Assembly: GCA_964503315.1 (NCBI GenBank)
Contig: CAZCZL010000001.1
Span: 310,001 to 374,000 of the forward strand
From: FEB-12 sp964503315
GTDB taxonomy: Bacteria > Zixibacteria > MSB-5A5 > GN15 > FEB-12
Length of the DNA stretch: 64,000 nucleotides
Direction: 5' to 3'
In this document: positions 7,278 to 16,041 of the stretch, piece after piece
Layout of the letters: the number at the start of each line of letters is the position of its first letter
How positions within the stretch are numbered: position 1 is the stretch's first letter
Program-made: the position numbers and the translations under genes
The notes under the pieces: generated by a model
Told to the model about the DNA's origin: nothing
The model's database searches: none
What the model saw: only the letters and a program-made list of their open reading frames with translations

Positions 7278-9153
7278 CTGCTTCCATCTGCTCCAGTTGC
7301 GCCATCATCTCGATAAGCAGATTCTCCACCGCTTGCTTTCGATCTGAAGCTCGCTGCAGAGCCTCCCAATCATGGCGGGGGATGTTTGCCGAGATATCCG
7401 CCTCGAGCTGCTCCAACTCCTTTTCATGGTCAGCGATGCGTGAACGGAGTGATTGCAGCTCCCGCTTCTGCTTGGTCTTCTTGCGCGACTGCTCCTTCAG
7501 CTCAAGATAGCTCTGCTTTCCGGCCGCCTCCTTCGATTTCGGTCCCTGCTGCACAGGCGCCGGAGTCGCTTTCTCACGGAAGTAGCTGTAATTCCCGTTG
7601 TAATTCCGTACTCTCCCCCGGTCGATATGCAGCACCCGGTTTACCACCGCATCCAGGAAATACCGGTCGTGGCTAACTATAAGCAGAGTGCCGTCGTATT
7701 CTCTGAGCGCTTCTTCCAGCGCCTCGCGAGCATCGATATCCAGATGGTTCGTCGGCTCATCCATAATGATGAGGTTGGCCGGATAGTACAATAACCGCGC
7801 CAGGCAGAGCTTGGTTTTCTCTCCGCCGGAAAGCGCAGCCGTTGCTTTGAGCGATGCTTCCCCCGTGAATCCGAATCGCGCCAGAAAGGTCTTGATTTTG
7901 TTCACATCCGCAGTCGGATCCAGTTCCCAAAGATTATCCACCACCGTCGCCGACAGATTGAGGTCGGATAGTTCCTGATCAAAATAAGCGACATCGACAT
8001 TGGTCCCGAGTCGTAGCGATCCCTCTAATGGCGATATCTCACCCAACAGTGCCTTGAGAATGGTCGATTTCCCTGAGCCATTTCGCCCGATCAATCCGAC
8101 CTTATCCCCGCGAAACAGATCAAACTGAACATCCTGTACCACTGGAAAACCGTCATACCCGAGCGTTAGATCTTCCACTGCCAGTACATGATTAAATGAC
8201 CGTCCCGACGACTCGACACGTATCAACGGTCCTTTCCCGTCCCCTTTCGGCGGAGGGATCCGTTCAATGCGAGCGAGATATTTCAGCTTGGATTGCGCCT
8301 GCCGAGTTTTTTGCCCGGCCATATTCCGGCGGACAAAATCCTCGAGTCGCTTTATCTCTTCCTGCTGATGTCTATATTTGTGTTCATGCAGGCGCTTCCG
8401 TTCATCCCTGTCGACGAGATACTTCTCAAAGCCGCCGTGATAGACATCGATCTTCCCAAACCCGATCTCCCAAATCTGGTCGACAGTGTTGCTGAGAAAC
8501 GCGCGGTCATGCGACACGACCATGCAGGCGGCATTAAGCTGCTTGAGATACTGCTCCAGCCACATGGTTGATTCAATATCCAAATGGTTGGTTGGCTCAT
8601 CCAGCAGGAGAAGATTCCCTCTTCCCGCAAGCAGGCGGGCCAATCCGGCCCTGTTCTTTTCCCCACCCGACAGATGCTTAAGCTTGTCGTGGTGTCGCGA
8701 CAGCGGAAAACCCAGCCCCAATAGAATGGTCGAAATATCATTCTCTAGCGCATGGCCATTCAGCGCCTCGAACTTCTGGTGAAGCGACCCTAACTGCTGC
8801 AACGCCTCTTCGTCGTGCGGTTGCTTTTCGAGATGATGCTCCAGCCGCGCGATCTCTTTGCGCAGATCAAGAATATCCTGCCGTGCCGCGGCTACGAAGT
8901 CGAAGATCGTGAATTCGAGATACTCATCCTTCTCCTGTTCGACATAATCAACGACCGTCCCTTTTGCGCGAACGACCGTCCCACTATCCGGCTCCTGCTT
9001 GCCGGCCAGCATCTCCAGCAGGGTCGTTTTCCCGATGCCGTTTTTCCCGACCAGGCCAATACGATCTGAATCCTGAATAGGGAAAGAGACATCATCCAGA
9101 ATGACCTGTGAATTGAATTTGCGGGAGATATGTTCGACAGCCACCAGAGTCAT
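7264..9153 (-). CDS. ABC-F family ATP-binding protein
   Basis: Soluble protein of 629 residues with two ABC domains and no membrane domain, a family that acts on ribosomes (translation factors or antibiotic protection). Walker A loops are GKNGIGKTT and GRNGSGKST, signatures LSGGEKNRA and LSGGEKTKL, and each domain has a Walker B ending in DEPTNHLD. A linker of about 80 basic residues lies between them, and a charged coiled coil occupies about the last 90 residues, as in Uup-type members. The ribosome site GGAGG is inside the end of the preceding BatA-like gene, three bases away. The subfamily cannot be fixed by eye. Confidence 0.92.
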   Translation of the reverse strand: MTLVAVEHISRKFNSQVILDDVSFPIQDSDRIGLVGKNGIGKTTLLEMLAGKQEPDSGTVVRAKGTVVDYVEQEKDEYLEFTIFDFVAAARQDILDLRKEIARLEHHLEKQPHDEEALQQLGSLHQKFEALNGHALENDISTILLGLGFPLSRHHDKLKHLSGGEKNRAGLARLLAGRGNLLLLDEPTNHLDIESTMWLEQYLKQLNAACMVVSHDRAFLSNTVDQIWEIGFGKIDVYHGGFEKYLVDRDERKRLHEHKYRHQQEEIKRLEDFVRRNMAGQKTRQAQSKLKYLARIERIPPPKGDGKGPLIRVESSGRSFNHVLAVEDLTLGYDGFPVVQDVQFDLFRGDKVGLIGRNGSGKSTILKALLGEISPLEGSLRLGTNVDVAYFDQELSDLNLSATVVDNLWELDPTADVNKIKTFLARFGFTGEASLKATAALSGGEKTKLCLARLLYYPANLIIMDEPTNHLDIDAREALEEALREYDGTLLIVSHDRYFLDAVVNRVLHIDRGRVRNYNGNYSYFREKATPAPVQQGPKSKEAAGKQSYLELKEQSRKKTKQKRELQSLRSRIADHEKELEQLEADISANIPRHDWEALQRASDRKQAVENLLIEMMAQLEQMEADENA

Positions 9154-9156
9154 CGG

Positions 9157-11226
9157 TCATTCCTCCGGTTCGGCACCCCGTGCCAGGATCATCTCGGCGG
9201 CCAGAAGTATCACCGCCGCCCAGGCAAAAAGATGCCACAGCTCACGTCCAAAGCGAAGTTGCGCCAGTGAGGCCGCGATCGGTTCTCCCTGCTCGAGTTG
9301 CTTGAACTCTTTCGCTCCAAGCGCCGTGGCAAATTGATCGGGATCCACCGAGGCAAGATCAGCCTCTTCCGGCTTGAGGTTTGCCGCAAACCGGTCAACT
9401 TCCCGCCCGAGATAATTGATCGAATAGATCCCCGGCTTTTCCACCGGACGGGCACGCACCACCAATGAACCCTGCGACTCCTCCGGCGGAAGGATGTATT
9501 CGAGTGAATCTGGCGTCAGCAGATTGAGCGAATACTCCATAGACCCGCTCGTCGGCATCGCCCGCGAGATAGGCGTCCCGATGAACAAGCGAGTGTCCAG
9601 CGATGACAGGTTGGCCGCCAGATACTCCGCGATTCGAGATATCATAGGCACAAAAAACGCGTGTCCCGGCAGATCAGTATATTGTGGAGAGATCGGCGCG
9701 GCGAATGTCAGGACCTTCCCGTCGCCATATTGATTCTCCAGCAGTGCCGGACGGTCCCCGGAGAACATCATCAGGGCGCGCGCCTCGCGCGATACAGTCA
9801 CTGTCGGAAGCGTGTAAAACTTTATCTCCGGCGGTTTGGTCCCCTCCAGACCAAAAACAGAAAATATCGGATGTTGTAGGTCAATGGACTGGACTGTAAA
9901 GAACCCCGCTCGGGTGAATTGTTGGAGTACCGGCGCGGTGAATGTCACTCCCGTCACACTCGACCAGGCGGCATTAAATTCTTTGATATCTGTATTACCT
10001 CCGTAGGTAATAAACAACGCGCGGCCACTCTGCACGAATGCCCTCAGCCTGTCAACATACCCCTGCTCTATTTTCGGCGCTCCAGCCAGCACCACCACAT
10101 CGTACTCATTAAAATCCACTCCGCTGAGCAACTCGGGCGTGACTGTCTTGATCGACCACGCCTGCGACAACTGCGATGACGGCATCAGCGCCAGTTCGAT
10201 GAATCGCGAAGACTCATCCCCTGACACGATCAACAAGTTGAATCGATCCGGTATCTGGAAACTGAAATAGTACCGATTGTCGGCGAGAAACTTGTCATCG
10301 CTCAGTTCCACATAGCCGGCATGGAATCCCGTTCCTGATACCGTATGACTGAAGCGAACTGTGCTTTCACCGTTCGCCGCTATCTGCGCCTCGGTTTGTG
10401 AAACACGTTTCCCGTCCAGAAAGAGCGATGCCAGCAGGTCTGTTCGTGACGCATCTCCGTAATTCTTCAACGAGGCCGTCAGGTTGAACTCCAGCCCGGG
10501 CTGGATCAATTGCCCGCCAAAGTCGACCCCGGTGACGCCACAGTTCTCCACCTTTTCGATCGGGAGATCGACGAAATAGAGTTTCACGTCCGCCGAGTCA
10601 AGTATCGTTCGATCCGGCAATGTATGACGCTGGCGATCACTGATGACAAAGATCTCTTTGTTCACATTTTTCGCCGAGGCCAGTCGCGACACCGTTCCTT
10701 CGAGCGCGCTCTGAAGGTCCGCTTCACCATAACCGGGGTGGATGGAGGCCAAGCGCTGCTTCGCCGCCGCGGCCGACCCGAAGGAGGGCGCCACCATTTC
10801 CCCATCTGTCTGACTCAGCGGCACCATCATCACTTCATCCGACTGGCCGAACGATGCCAACAGCTCTTCGGCACGCGTTTTCGCGAGATCAAACAGATTG
10901 CCATCGGCTACGTAGCGATTCATCGACGCTGAATTATCGAACAACACCACCGCCGAAACGGTCGCGTGCGCCCCGACCATACCCGATTGACTGGTGGGAC
11001 GAGCGAATGCCAGCACAATAGCCAGGATTATCAGCATGCGCAGGATCAACAGAACTATCTGGCGTACTTTGAGGCGCCGGACCTGGCGGCGTTGCATCGC
11101 CTTTAGATGTTTGAGCGAGGAGAATTCGACGATCTTGACACGTCGACGAGAGAAGAGATGGATGATCAGCGGAATAAGCGCCGCTGCCGCCGCAAAAAGC
11201 GCTGTCGCATTCAGGAAACTGAACAT
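9157..11226 (-). CDS. BatA-like membrane protein with VWA domain
   Basis: A 689-residue protein with the BatA (aerotolerance N-terminal) region: a membrane helix at about 5-25, a basic loop HLFSRRRVKIVEF, and a second helix at about 57-75. A von Willebrand A domain follows with the metal site DNSAS near residues 98-102. A large extracytoplasmic region comes next, and a C-terminal helix (about 665-682) re-anchors it. Such proteins usually work with MoxR ATPases, DUF58 and DUF4159/DUF4175 partners; none of these is adjacent, but DUF4159 and DUF4175 occur at 52746-56978. It starts three bases after the TPR gene and is probably co-translated with it. Confidence 0.85.
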   Translation of the reverse strand: MFSFLNATALFAAAAALIPLIIHLFSRRRVKIVEFSSLKHLKAMQRRQVRRLKVRQIVLLILRMLIILAIVLAFARPTSQSGMVGAHATVSAVVLFDNSASMNRYVADGNLFDLAKTRAEELLASFGQSDEVMMVPLSQTDGEMVAPSFGSAAAAKQRLASIHPGYGEADLQSALEGTVSRLASAKNVNKEIFVISDRQRHTLPDRTILDSADVKLYFVDLPIEKVENCGVTGVDFGGQLIQPGLEFNLTASLKNYGDASRTDLLASLFLDGKRVSQTEAQIAANGESTVRFSHTVSGTGFHAGYVELSDDKFLADNRYYFSFQIPDRFNLLIVSGDESSRFIELALMPSSQLSQAWSIKTVTPELLSGVDFNEYDVVVLAGAPKIEQGYVDRLRAFVQSGRALFITYGGNTDIKEFNAAWSSVTGVTFTAPVLQQFTRAGFFTVQSIDLQHPIFSVFGLEGTKPPEIKFYTLPTVTVSREARALMMFSGDRPALLENQYGDGKVLTFAAPISPQYTDLPGHAFFVPMISRIAEYLAANLSSLDTRLFIGTPISRAMPTSGSMEYSLNLLTPDSLEYILPPEESQGSLVVRARPVEKPGIYSINYLGREVDRFAANLKPEEADLASVDPDQFATALGAKEFKQLEQGEPIAASLAQLRFGRELWHLFAWAAVILLAAEMILARGAEPEE

Positions 11227-11229
11227 ACG

Positions 11230-13137
11230 CTACTGCCGGTACGGGCGCTCCAGCCACCGGCGTGCTTCTGCCTGGTGATATGCCGCCGACCGCGAATTGA
11301 TCACATGGCGGTAGTAATCTTTTGCCACATCCCGTTCACCACGAATATCCGCGAGTTTCCCCAGCCACAAATACCCCATCCCCTGGTAGAATGGTCGCGG
11401 ATCGAGAAAGACCGACGATATGATCTGATTGGTCGCCTCTCCGGTATCCTCTTTCCCCAGCATTGCAATGCCGGTCCAAAGATAGATCGTCGGGCTGGCG
11501 GCCATCCCCGGTCCACTCTGCCGAAGAACGTTCAGCGCCTCATTCGCGTAGGTCATCGCCTTGGTTTTGTCGTTTTGCGATTTCGACGGCATAAGCAGTG
11601 AGAGCATCATAACGCGCGGCTCAACATACGGCACTCCTTCACGAGAATCCGCTATGAGCTTTGTAAGCAGCTTGACACACTGGGTTGTATCGCCCATCAC
11701 CAGTGCGCTAATGGCGAGGTTGAAATCCAGCAGCGGATTGAGCGTATCCAACGATTTCGCCTTAACCAGATCAGTTTGCGCGTCGCTCATTTTCCCGGCC
11801 ATCAATTGGTAACTTCCCAGCGCCATCCAAGCTGTCGCGTTCGCCTCATTGTACTGTACCAGTTTCTCCTGCCATGTCGAAGCCGCGGCATAATCGCCGA
11901 GGTAGAAATGGATCCGCGCGATATCACTGATCACTCGCGCCGAATCCTCTTTGGCCGTCACCTTGCTCAGTTGCGCCATCTTCATTTTCAAAGTGCCGGA
12001 ATAATCAAACATCGCCTCAGCCTGGTCCGCGTATTGCGCCAACAACTCAGGCTTGATCGTCACCGTGTCGACATACTTCAGCCATTCCGCTTCCAGATCA
12101 GCGACCGACTTATCATACACCTGTTCGAGTGTTGTCAGCAGATTCAGATCATCCGCCGCGCGATACGCTTCCAGAAATCTGTCGATCCGATACTGATCTA
12201 TCAGGTAGCGCACAAACGAAGCTGACATGCGGTCCGCCACGATCGGCTCACTGGAGAGATAGGTCCGCGTGCTGAACATCGACGCCAGCGGAAGGAGCCG
12301 CTTCTGTGCTTTCAGTTCCTTGACTTCGAAATTCGCCGGCGACAAATACCCCGCAAATCCTTCCATCAAGAACTGCGGCGAATATCCGTAGTGACGAGCG
12401 AGGGAGGCATACATCAGTAGATATGGATCAGCCGCGCTGTATTCAGTCGAATAGAGTGCGAAAGCCGTGTTGCGCGTCGGATCGACCATCATCCCAAAGC
12501 GGTCATCCCAGATCACCGAGTATATCTTGCACGGACAAAGATACAGCAGATACTTCCCGGGCAGGTTGAACTTGTTGATATCGGCAAATTGCCGATACCG
12601 TTCCTCCATCAATCCCTTGACAACATTCCAGTAGAAGTCCCCAACCGACTGCTTTACGAAATAGATATCGACATTCGCGCTAGGGTCGAACTTGAAATCA
12701 TCTTTCCGATAGTGTACAATTCCGCACGATGTCGTGTCGACCGTGACGCGCTTCAGCGTCTTGATCGCGAGCGTATAGCGCGCGTTGTTTTTTCCGATTA
12801 TCCGCTCGACTCGCGCCGGAAGGCCCAGTTCGGTCGTGAACTGTCGTGAATAGTGATTGGCATTTGGACCCAAGGTTGCGACATGCACATTCAGGGCAAG
12901 CTGTTGGGTATCGATCGACGTGAACTCCACTTCCGTAGAAAATGCCACCAGGAATCCGGTCGCCCGTATCCCCTCCACGAAAGTAGCGGTGTCAATTGAA
13001 AGGAGAACATTCGCCGAATCCCGTGAGGATGGATCGGCCTGATAGATGGAAAGTTCGCACTCAACACCGTCAACCGCCAGTACCGGACCGGCCAGGAGGA
13101 GTGTCACAATGACTAAGGAGAAAAACCCACGATTCAT
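11230..13137 (-). CDS. secreted TPR protein with degenerate peptidase-MA-like region
   Basis: A 635-residue protein with a signal peptide (1-21, ending VLA). The central part (about 150-340) resembles peptidase-MA gluzincins: EGFAGYLSP at 259-267 corresponds to the EGLAxY-type motif. The HExxH helix expected about 10-20 residues earlier reads YASLARHYG, so the zinc ligands and catalytic Glu are missing. The C-terminal third (about 390-630) has TPR-like helical repeats. I infer a non-catalytic scaffold or binding protein. It is three bases upstream of the BatA-like gene and probably its periplasmic partner. Confidence 0.7.
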   Translation of the reverse strand: MNRGFFSLVIVTLLLAGPVLAVDGVECELSIYQADPSSRDSANVLLSIDTATFVEGIRATGFLVAFSTEVEFTSIDTQQLALNVHVATLGPNANHYSRQFTTELGLPARVERIIGKNNARYTLAIKTLKRVTVDTTSCGIVHYRKDDFKFDPSANVDIYFVKQSVGDFYWNVVKGLMEERYRQFADINKFNLPGKYLLYLCPCKIYSVIWDDRFGMMVDPTRNTAFALYSTEYSAADPYLLMYASLARHYGYSPQFLMEGFAGYLSPANFEVKELKAQKRLLPLASMFSTRTYLSSEPIVADRMSASFVRYLIDQYRIDRFLEAYRAADDLNLLTTLEQVYDKSVADLEAEWLKYVDTVTIKPELLAQYADQAEAMFDYSGTLKMKMAQLSKVTAKEDSARVISDIARIHFYLGDYAAASTWQEKLVQYNEANATAWMALGSYQLMAGKMSDAQTDLVKAKSLDTLNPLLDFNLAISALVMGDTTQCVKLLTKLIADSREGVPYVEPRVMMLSLLMPSKSQNDKTKAMTYANEALNVLRQSGPGMAASPTIYLWTGIAMLGKEDTGEATNQIISSVFLDPRPFYQGMGYLWLGKLADIRGERDVAKDYYRHVINSRSAAYHQAEARRWLERPYRQ

Positions 13138-13191
13138 GATTGCTTATACCTGACTGGCTGGCCAAAAGGTGACAGTTTTCGACAACCGGGG

Positions 13192-13920
13192 CTAGTTTTC
13201 CTCGAGAACCAGCCGGCCATCCTTCAGCACCGGCAACACCGGGACCGCGTCTATTTCAGATGATACTTCGACATCCCGGCCAAACCCGATCGATGTGAGG
13301 AACCGCGCATGTTCCCCCTGCGAGATCGTCTGCTTGATCGCCGCCTGGTTAGAATCATAAAGCAACAGCGCCAAAGACCCGGCATCGTTGACAGTAACCT
13401 CTTTCCGGTGACGGGTGGTCAGCAGATGTATCAGCATGCCGCCGCAGATCGTATCCTCGATCGAAAAACTTCCTTCGTGTCCGGAGCAGACGATTATCAG
13501 GTCACGCTTTTCGCGGGCGACCCGGTCCGCTACCTTGGAGATATTGACCAGGGCGCAGGCCAGCACGGGGCTTGCCATGTAAGCGCGGGTAAATATCCCT
13601 GTTCCATTCGTGGTCGTCATGATCAAATACTTCCCGCCGACCGCGTCAGCGGTGAACTCCAGCGGCGAATTGCCGAATTTGAAGCTCTCCAGCTTCACTC
13701 CGTTCCGTTCGCCGGCCACCAGCGCCATATCGGCGCCGATCTTGACCCGCATCTCCCCCGCCTCTCCCGGACCGTCGGTCGGTATCACTCCGCGCGCCCC
13801 TGCTTTGAGGGCCGTGCAGACCGTCGTGCAGAATCTCAGCACGTCGATCACCACGATCGCTTTATTATCGAGAGTCTCCCGGTTCAGTGGCGCCGGGTGA
13901 AGAAACAGGTCTATATGCAT
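13192..13920 (-). CDS. comB: 2-phosphosulfolactate phosphatase family protein
   Basis: A ComB-family protein of 242 residues, recognised by VVIDVLRFCTTV, GERNGVKLESFKFGNSP and TTTNGT. ComB hydrolyses 2-phosphosulfolactate to sulfolactate in coenzyme M biosynthesis, but many non-methanogens carry homologues whose natural substrate is unclear. No other coenzyme M gene is in the window. It begins 14 bases after gcvT and is followed at 54 bases by the TPR protein, so it belongs to the same run. Confident in the family, less so in the substrate. Confidence 0.85.
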   Translation of the reverse strand: MHIDLFLHPAPLNRETLDNKAIVVIDVLRFCTTVCTALKAGARGVIPTDGPGEAGEMRVKIGADMALVAGERNGVKLESFKFGNSPLEFTADAVGGKYLIMTTTNGTGIFTRAYMASPVLACALVNISKVADRVAREKRDLIIVCSGHEGSFSIEDTICGGMLIHLLTTRHRKEVTVNDAGSLALLLYDSNQAAIKQTISQGEHARFLTSIGFGRDVEVSSEIDAVPVLPVLKDGRLVLEEN

Positions 13921-13934
13921 ACGTTCGATTGTGC

Positions 13935-15044
13935 CTACTTGTGCGATGCGTTTTTGTAGAACGGCGGCTTCACCACCGTCGCAGTAACCCGCTTGTCACG
14001 TATCGCTATCTCTACGGTACTGCCTATTTTCGATTTCTCCGCCGGCACATACGCCAGCGCGATCGCCTTCTGCAACGATGGCGAGAATGTCCCCGACGTC
14101 ACCGTCCCGGTCTTCTGGCCGCCGTCAACAATATCATACCCGTGGCGGGGAACCAGTTTCCCATCCATTTCGAGACAGACCAGGCGACGTTTCGGCTTCT
14201 CTTCTTTTTGCTTCAATATCACCGGCTTGCCGATGAAATCCTTCTCGAAATCAACAATCCAACTGAGACCCGCCTCAACCGGCGTGGTGGTCTGATCAAT
14301 GTCGTTTCCATAGAGCGCCATCTTCATTTCAAGTCGAAGCGTATCGCGGGCGCCCAAGCCGATGAACTCGAGATTATATTTCTTCCCTGCCTCGATCACT
14401 GCTTTCCAGATCGCGTCGCACTGGTTCGGCGGGATGTACATTTCAAAGCCATCCTCGCCTGTATATCCGGTTCGCGAGAAGAACAGATCAATTCCGGCAA
14501 CCTTGGCGCGAGCGCAGGTGTAGTACCCCATGTTTTTCAGGTCATGCGTCGTCAGTTCAGACATCAGCTTCTCAGCGTTCGGCCCCTGGATCGCCAGCAA
14601 TCCAAAATCGTCCGATCGATTCACCAGCTTGGTGTCCCCAAACAGGTGCGACTTCAACCAGGCGAAATCCTTGTCGATATTGCTCGCGTTGACCACCAGG
14701 AAGTAATGGTCCTGGTTGATGCGGTAGACCAGCAGGTCATCGACAATCCCGCCATGCTCATACGGCATGCAGGAGTACTGGATCTTGCCATCCGTCAACG
14801 ACGCTACATTGTTGGTCGTGGTCTTCTGCAGAAAAGCCAGCGCGTCTTTGCCGGTCACTTCGAACTCACCCATATGCGAGAGATCGAACAGGCCGACATT
14901 CTGTCTCACTGCCAGGTGCTCATGGGTTATCCCCTTGTACTGCACAGGCATAAAGTAACCGACGAAATCAACCATCTTCGCCCCGGCAGCTTCGTGATAG
15001 CGCGTGAACGGGGTCGGCTTGGGAGTGGAATCTGTATGAGTCAT
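13935..15044 (-). CDS. gcvT: glycine cleavage system T protein (aminomethyltransferase)
   Basis: Transfers the methylene group from the aminomethyl-lipoyl H protein to tetrahydrofolate, releasing ammonia. The 369-residue protein has the GcvT N terminus (GAKMVDFVGYFMPVQY), FDLSHMGEFEV, and the folate-binding GYTGEDGFEMY. I use the ATG at 15044, which matches family length; a TTG at 15074 has no ribosome site. The H and P protein genes are not nearby. No glycine riboswitch motif is visible upstream. It heads the long minus-strand run to 6017. Confidence 0.95.
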   Translation of the reverse strand: MTHTDSTPKPTPFTRYHEAAGAKMVDFVGYFMPVQYKGITHEHLAVRQNVGLFDLSHMGEFEVTGKDALAFLQKTTTNNVASLTDGKIQYSCMPYEHGGIVDDLLVYRINQDHYFLVVNASNIDKDFAWLKSHLFGDTKLVNRSDDFGLLAIQGPNAEKLMSELTTHDLKNMGYYTCARAKVAGIDLFFSRTGYTGEDGFEMYIPPNQCDAIWKAVIEAGKKYNLEFIGLGARDTLRLEMKMALYGNDIDQTTTPVEAGLSWIVDFEKDFIGKPVILKQKEEKPKRRLVCLEMDGKLVPRHGYDIVDGGQKTGTVTSGTFSPSLQKAIALAYVPAEKSKIGSTVEIAIRDKRVTATVVKPPFYKNASHK

Positions 15045-15088
15045 AATCGTAAATCCCGGAACTAAGTCCTTCAATAATAGTAAGGTGG

Positions 15089-15117
15089 TAATAAATCCCG
15101 ACCGGGGGGAAAGTCAA
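15089..15117 (-). promoter_or_regulatory. candidate promoter of the gcvT run
   Basis: On the minus strand TTGACT (15117-15112), a 17-base spacer and TTATTA (15094-15089) lie about 45 bases before the gcvT start. The -35 box is good and the -10 box is weak. The intergenic region extends to 15302 and is AT-rich, with no further structure I trust. Confidence 0.45.
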
Positions 15118-15217
15118 TAACTATTAGCGCCAACCTTTGCCGTACTTAACGACTCTATAAACAATAAGTTGCGAGAGTTTTTTGCCTCTGATTTCGTCGG
15201 TCCATGTAGGATTAGAG

Positions 15218-15246
15218 TTGATGCAGATAAACTGCTATCACATACT
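15218..15246 (+). promoter_or_regulatory. candidate promoter of the CpeT-like gene
   Basis: TTGATG, a 17-base spacer and CATACT fit a sigma-70 promoter at four of six -10 positions, about 55 bases before the start. Confidence 0.35.
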
Positions 15247-15302
15247 TGAGCCACTTGCTTGAAGTAGACGAATGACAGCCACAACAGCAAAATGAGACAA
15301 CG

Positions 15303-15962
15303 ATGAAGACTACACTAATCCTTGTTGGCATTTTGGCGGCAGCGTTCCTTTCGGTTTCTCTCGCCGCTGATTCCACCTCTTTTCAGGCTCTTCCACGCCT
15401 GGCTCAATGGATGTCCGGCTCCTTTTCGTCCGCCGATCAGGCCGCAGCCGACACCGCGTTCCTCGATATCCGCGTTCAAATGGTGCCGATCTGGCCACAG
15501 CTCAGTTCGGCAATATACATCTACGTTGAGCAGGCCCGGGCCGACCAACTCGACCTTCCCTACCGCCAGCGAATCTATCGCTTAACTCAGATCGATGATA
15601 CTACCCTCAGCAGCCAGGTGTTTGAACTGAAGGACCGCACTAAAGCGATTGGCGCATGGCGGAAGTTTGCCGACGGCAAGGTCAATACCGGGCTGCAGTA
15701 TCTGAATTCGTTAACCCCCGATGAACTGCAGGCACGCGACGGCTGCACCATCTACTTGCATCCGGAAGGAGACTCTGCGTTTGTCGGCTCCACGCAGGCG
15801 CAAAACTGCATCTCGAACCTTCGCGGCGCGTCATATGCCACCAGCGAAGTCCGGATGACGAAGGACTATATGTACATCTGGGACCGCGGATTCGATTCGA
15901 CAGGCACACAAGTCTGGGGCGCGACCAAAGGCGGATACATGTTCAGGAAAGTCAGGGACTAA
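15303..15962 (+). CDS. CpeT/CpcT (DUF1001) family protein, secreted
   Basis: A 219-residue protein. A signal peptide (1-21, ending SLA) precedes a CpeT/CpcT domain that covers the rest, with the family pattern WMSGSFSSADQ, IYVEQ, PYRQRIYRL, RDGCTIYL, ASYATSEVRM and WDRGFDSTGTQVWG. In cyanobacteria these proteins attach bilins to phycobiliproteins, but homologues occur in many non-photosynthetic bacteria where the ligand is unknown, and no bilin gene is present here. The signal peptide puts it outside the cytoplasm, unlike the cyanobacterial lyases. It is a single-gene unit with a terminator. Confidence 0.85.
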   Translation: MKTTLILVGILAAAFLSVSLAADSTSFQALPRLAQWMSGSFSSADQAAADTAFLDIRVQMVPIWPQLSSAIYIYVEQARADQLDLPYRQRIYRLTQIDDTTLSSQVFELKDRTKAIGAWRKFADGKVNTGLQYLNSLTPDELQARDGCTIYLHPEGDSAFVGSTQAQNCISNLRGASYATSEVRMTKDYMYIWDRGFDSTGTQVWGATKGGYMFRKVRD

Positions 15963-15978
15963 GTAATAACACCACTCC

Positions 15979-16011
15979 AAAAAAAGAACGCCCACTCTCT
16001 CAAGTGGGCGT
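15979..16011 (-). terminator. terminator between the CpeT-like gene and fbaA
   Basis: Stem ACGCCCACT (15988-15996) with its complement at 16003-16011 and a six-base loop. On the minus strand it is followed by a T-rich run (15985-15979), so it ends the fbaA transcript. On the plus strand the tail TCTTTGATT is weaker but could also stop the CpeT-like message. Confidence 0.85.
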
Positions 16012-16041
16012 CTTTGATTCACAATATCTGAATGATTGCGA

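Noticed and set aside
13887..15065. Long open frame on the plus strand opposite gcvT (392 codons)
   Set aside because: Antisense shadow caused by codon bias; gcvT on the minus strand is certain, and the frame has no ribosome site or recognisable domain. Similar shadows opposite prs (20989-22062) and the DUF2723 gene (60295-61266) were left out for the same reason.
15045..15302. Possible glycine riboswitch upstream of gcvT
   Set aside because: No glycine aptamer core motif could be found in the region on either strand.
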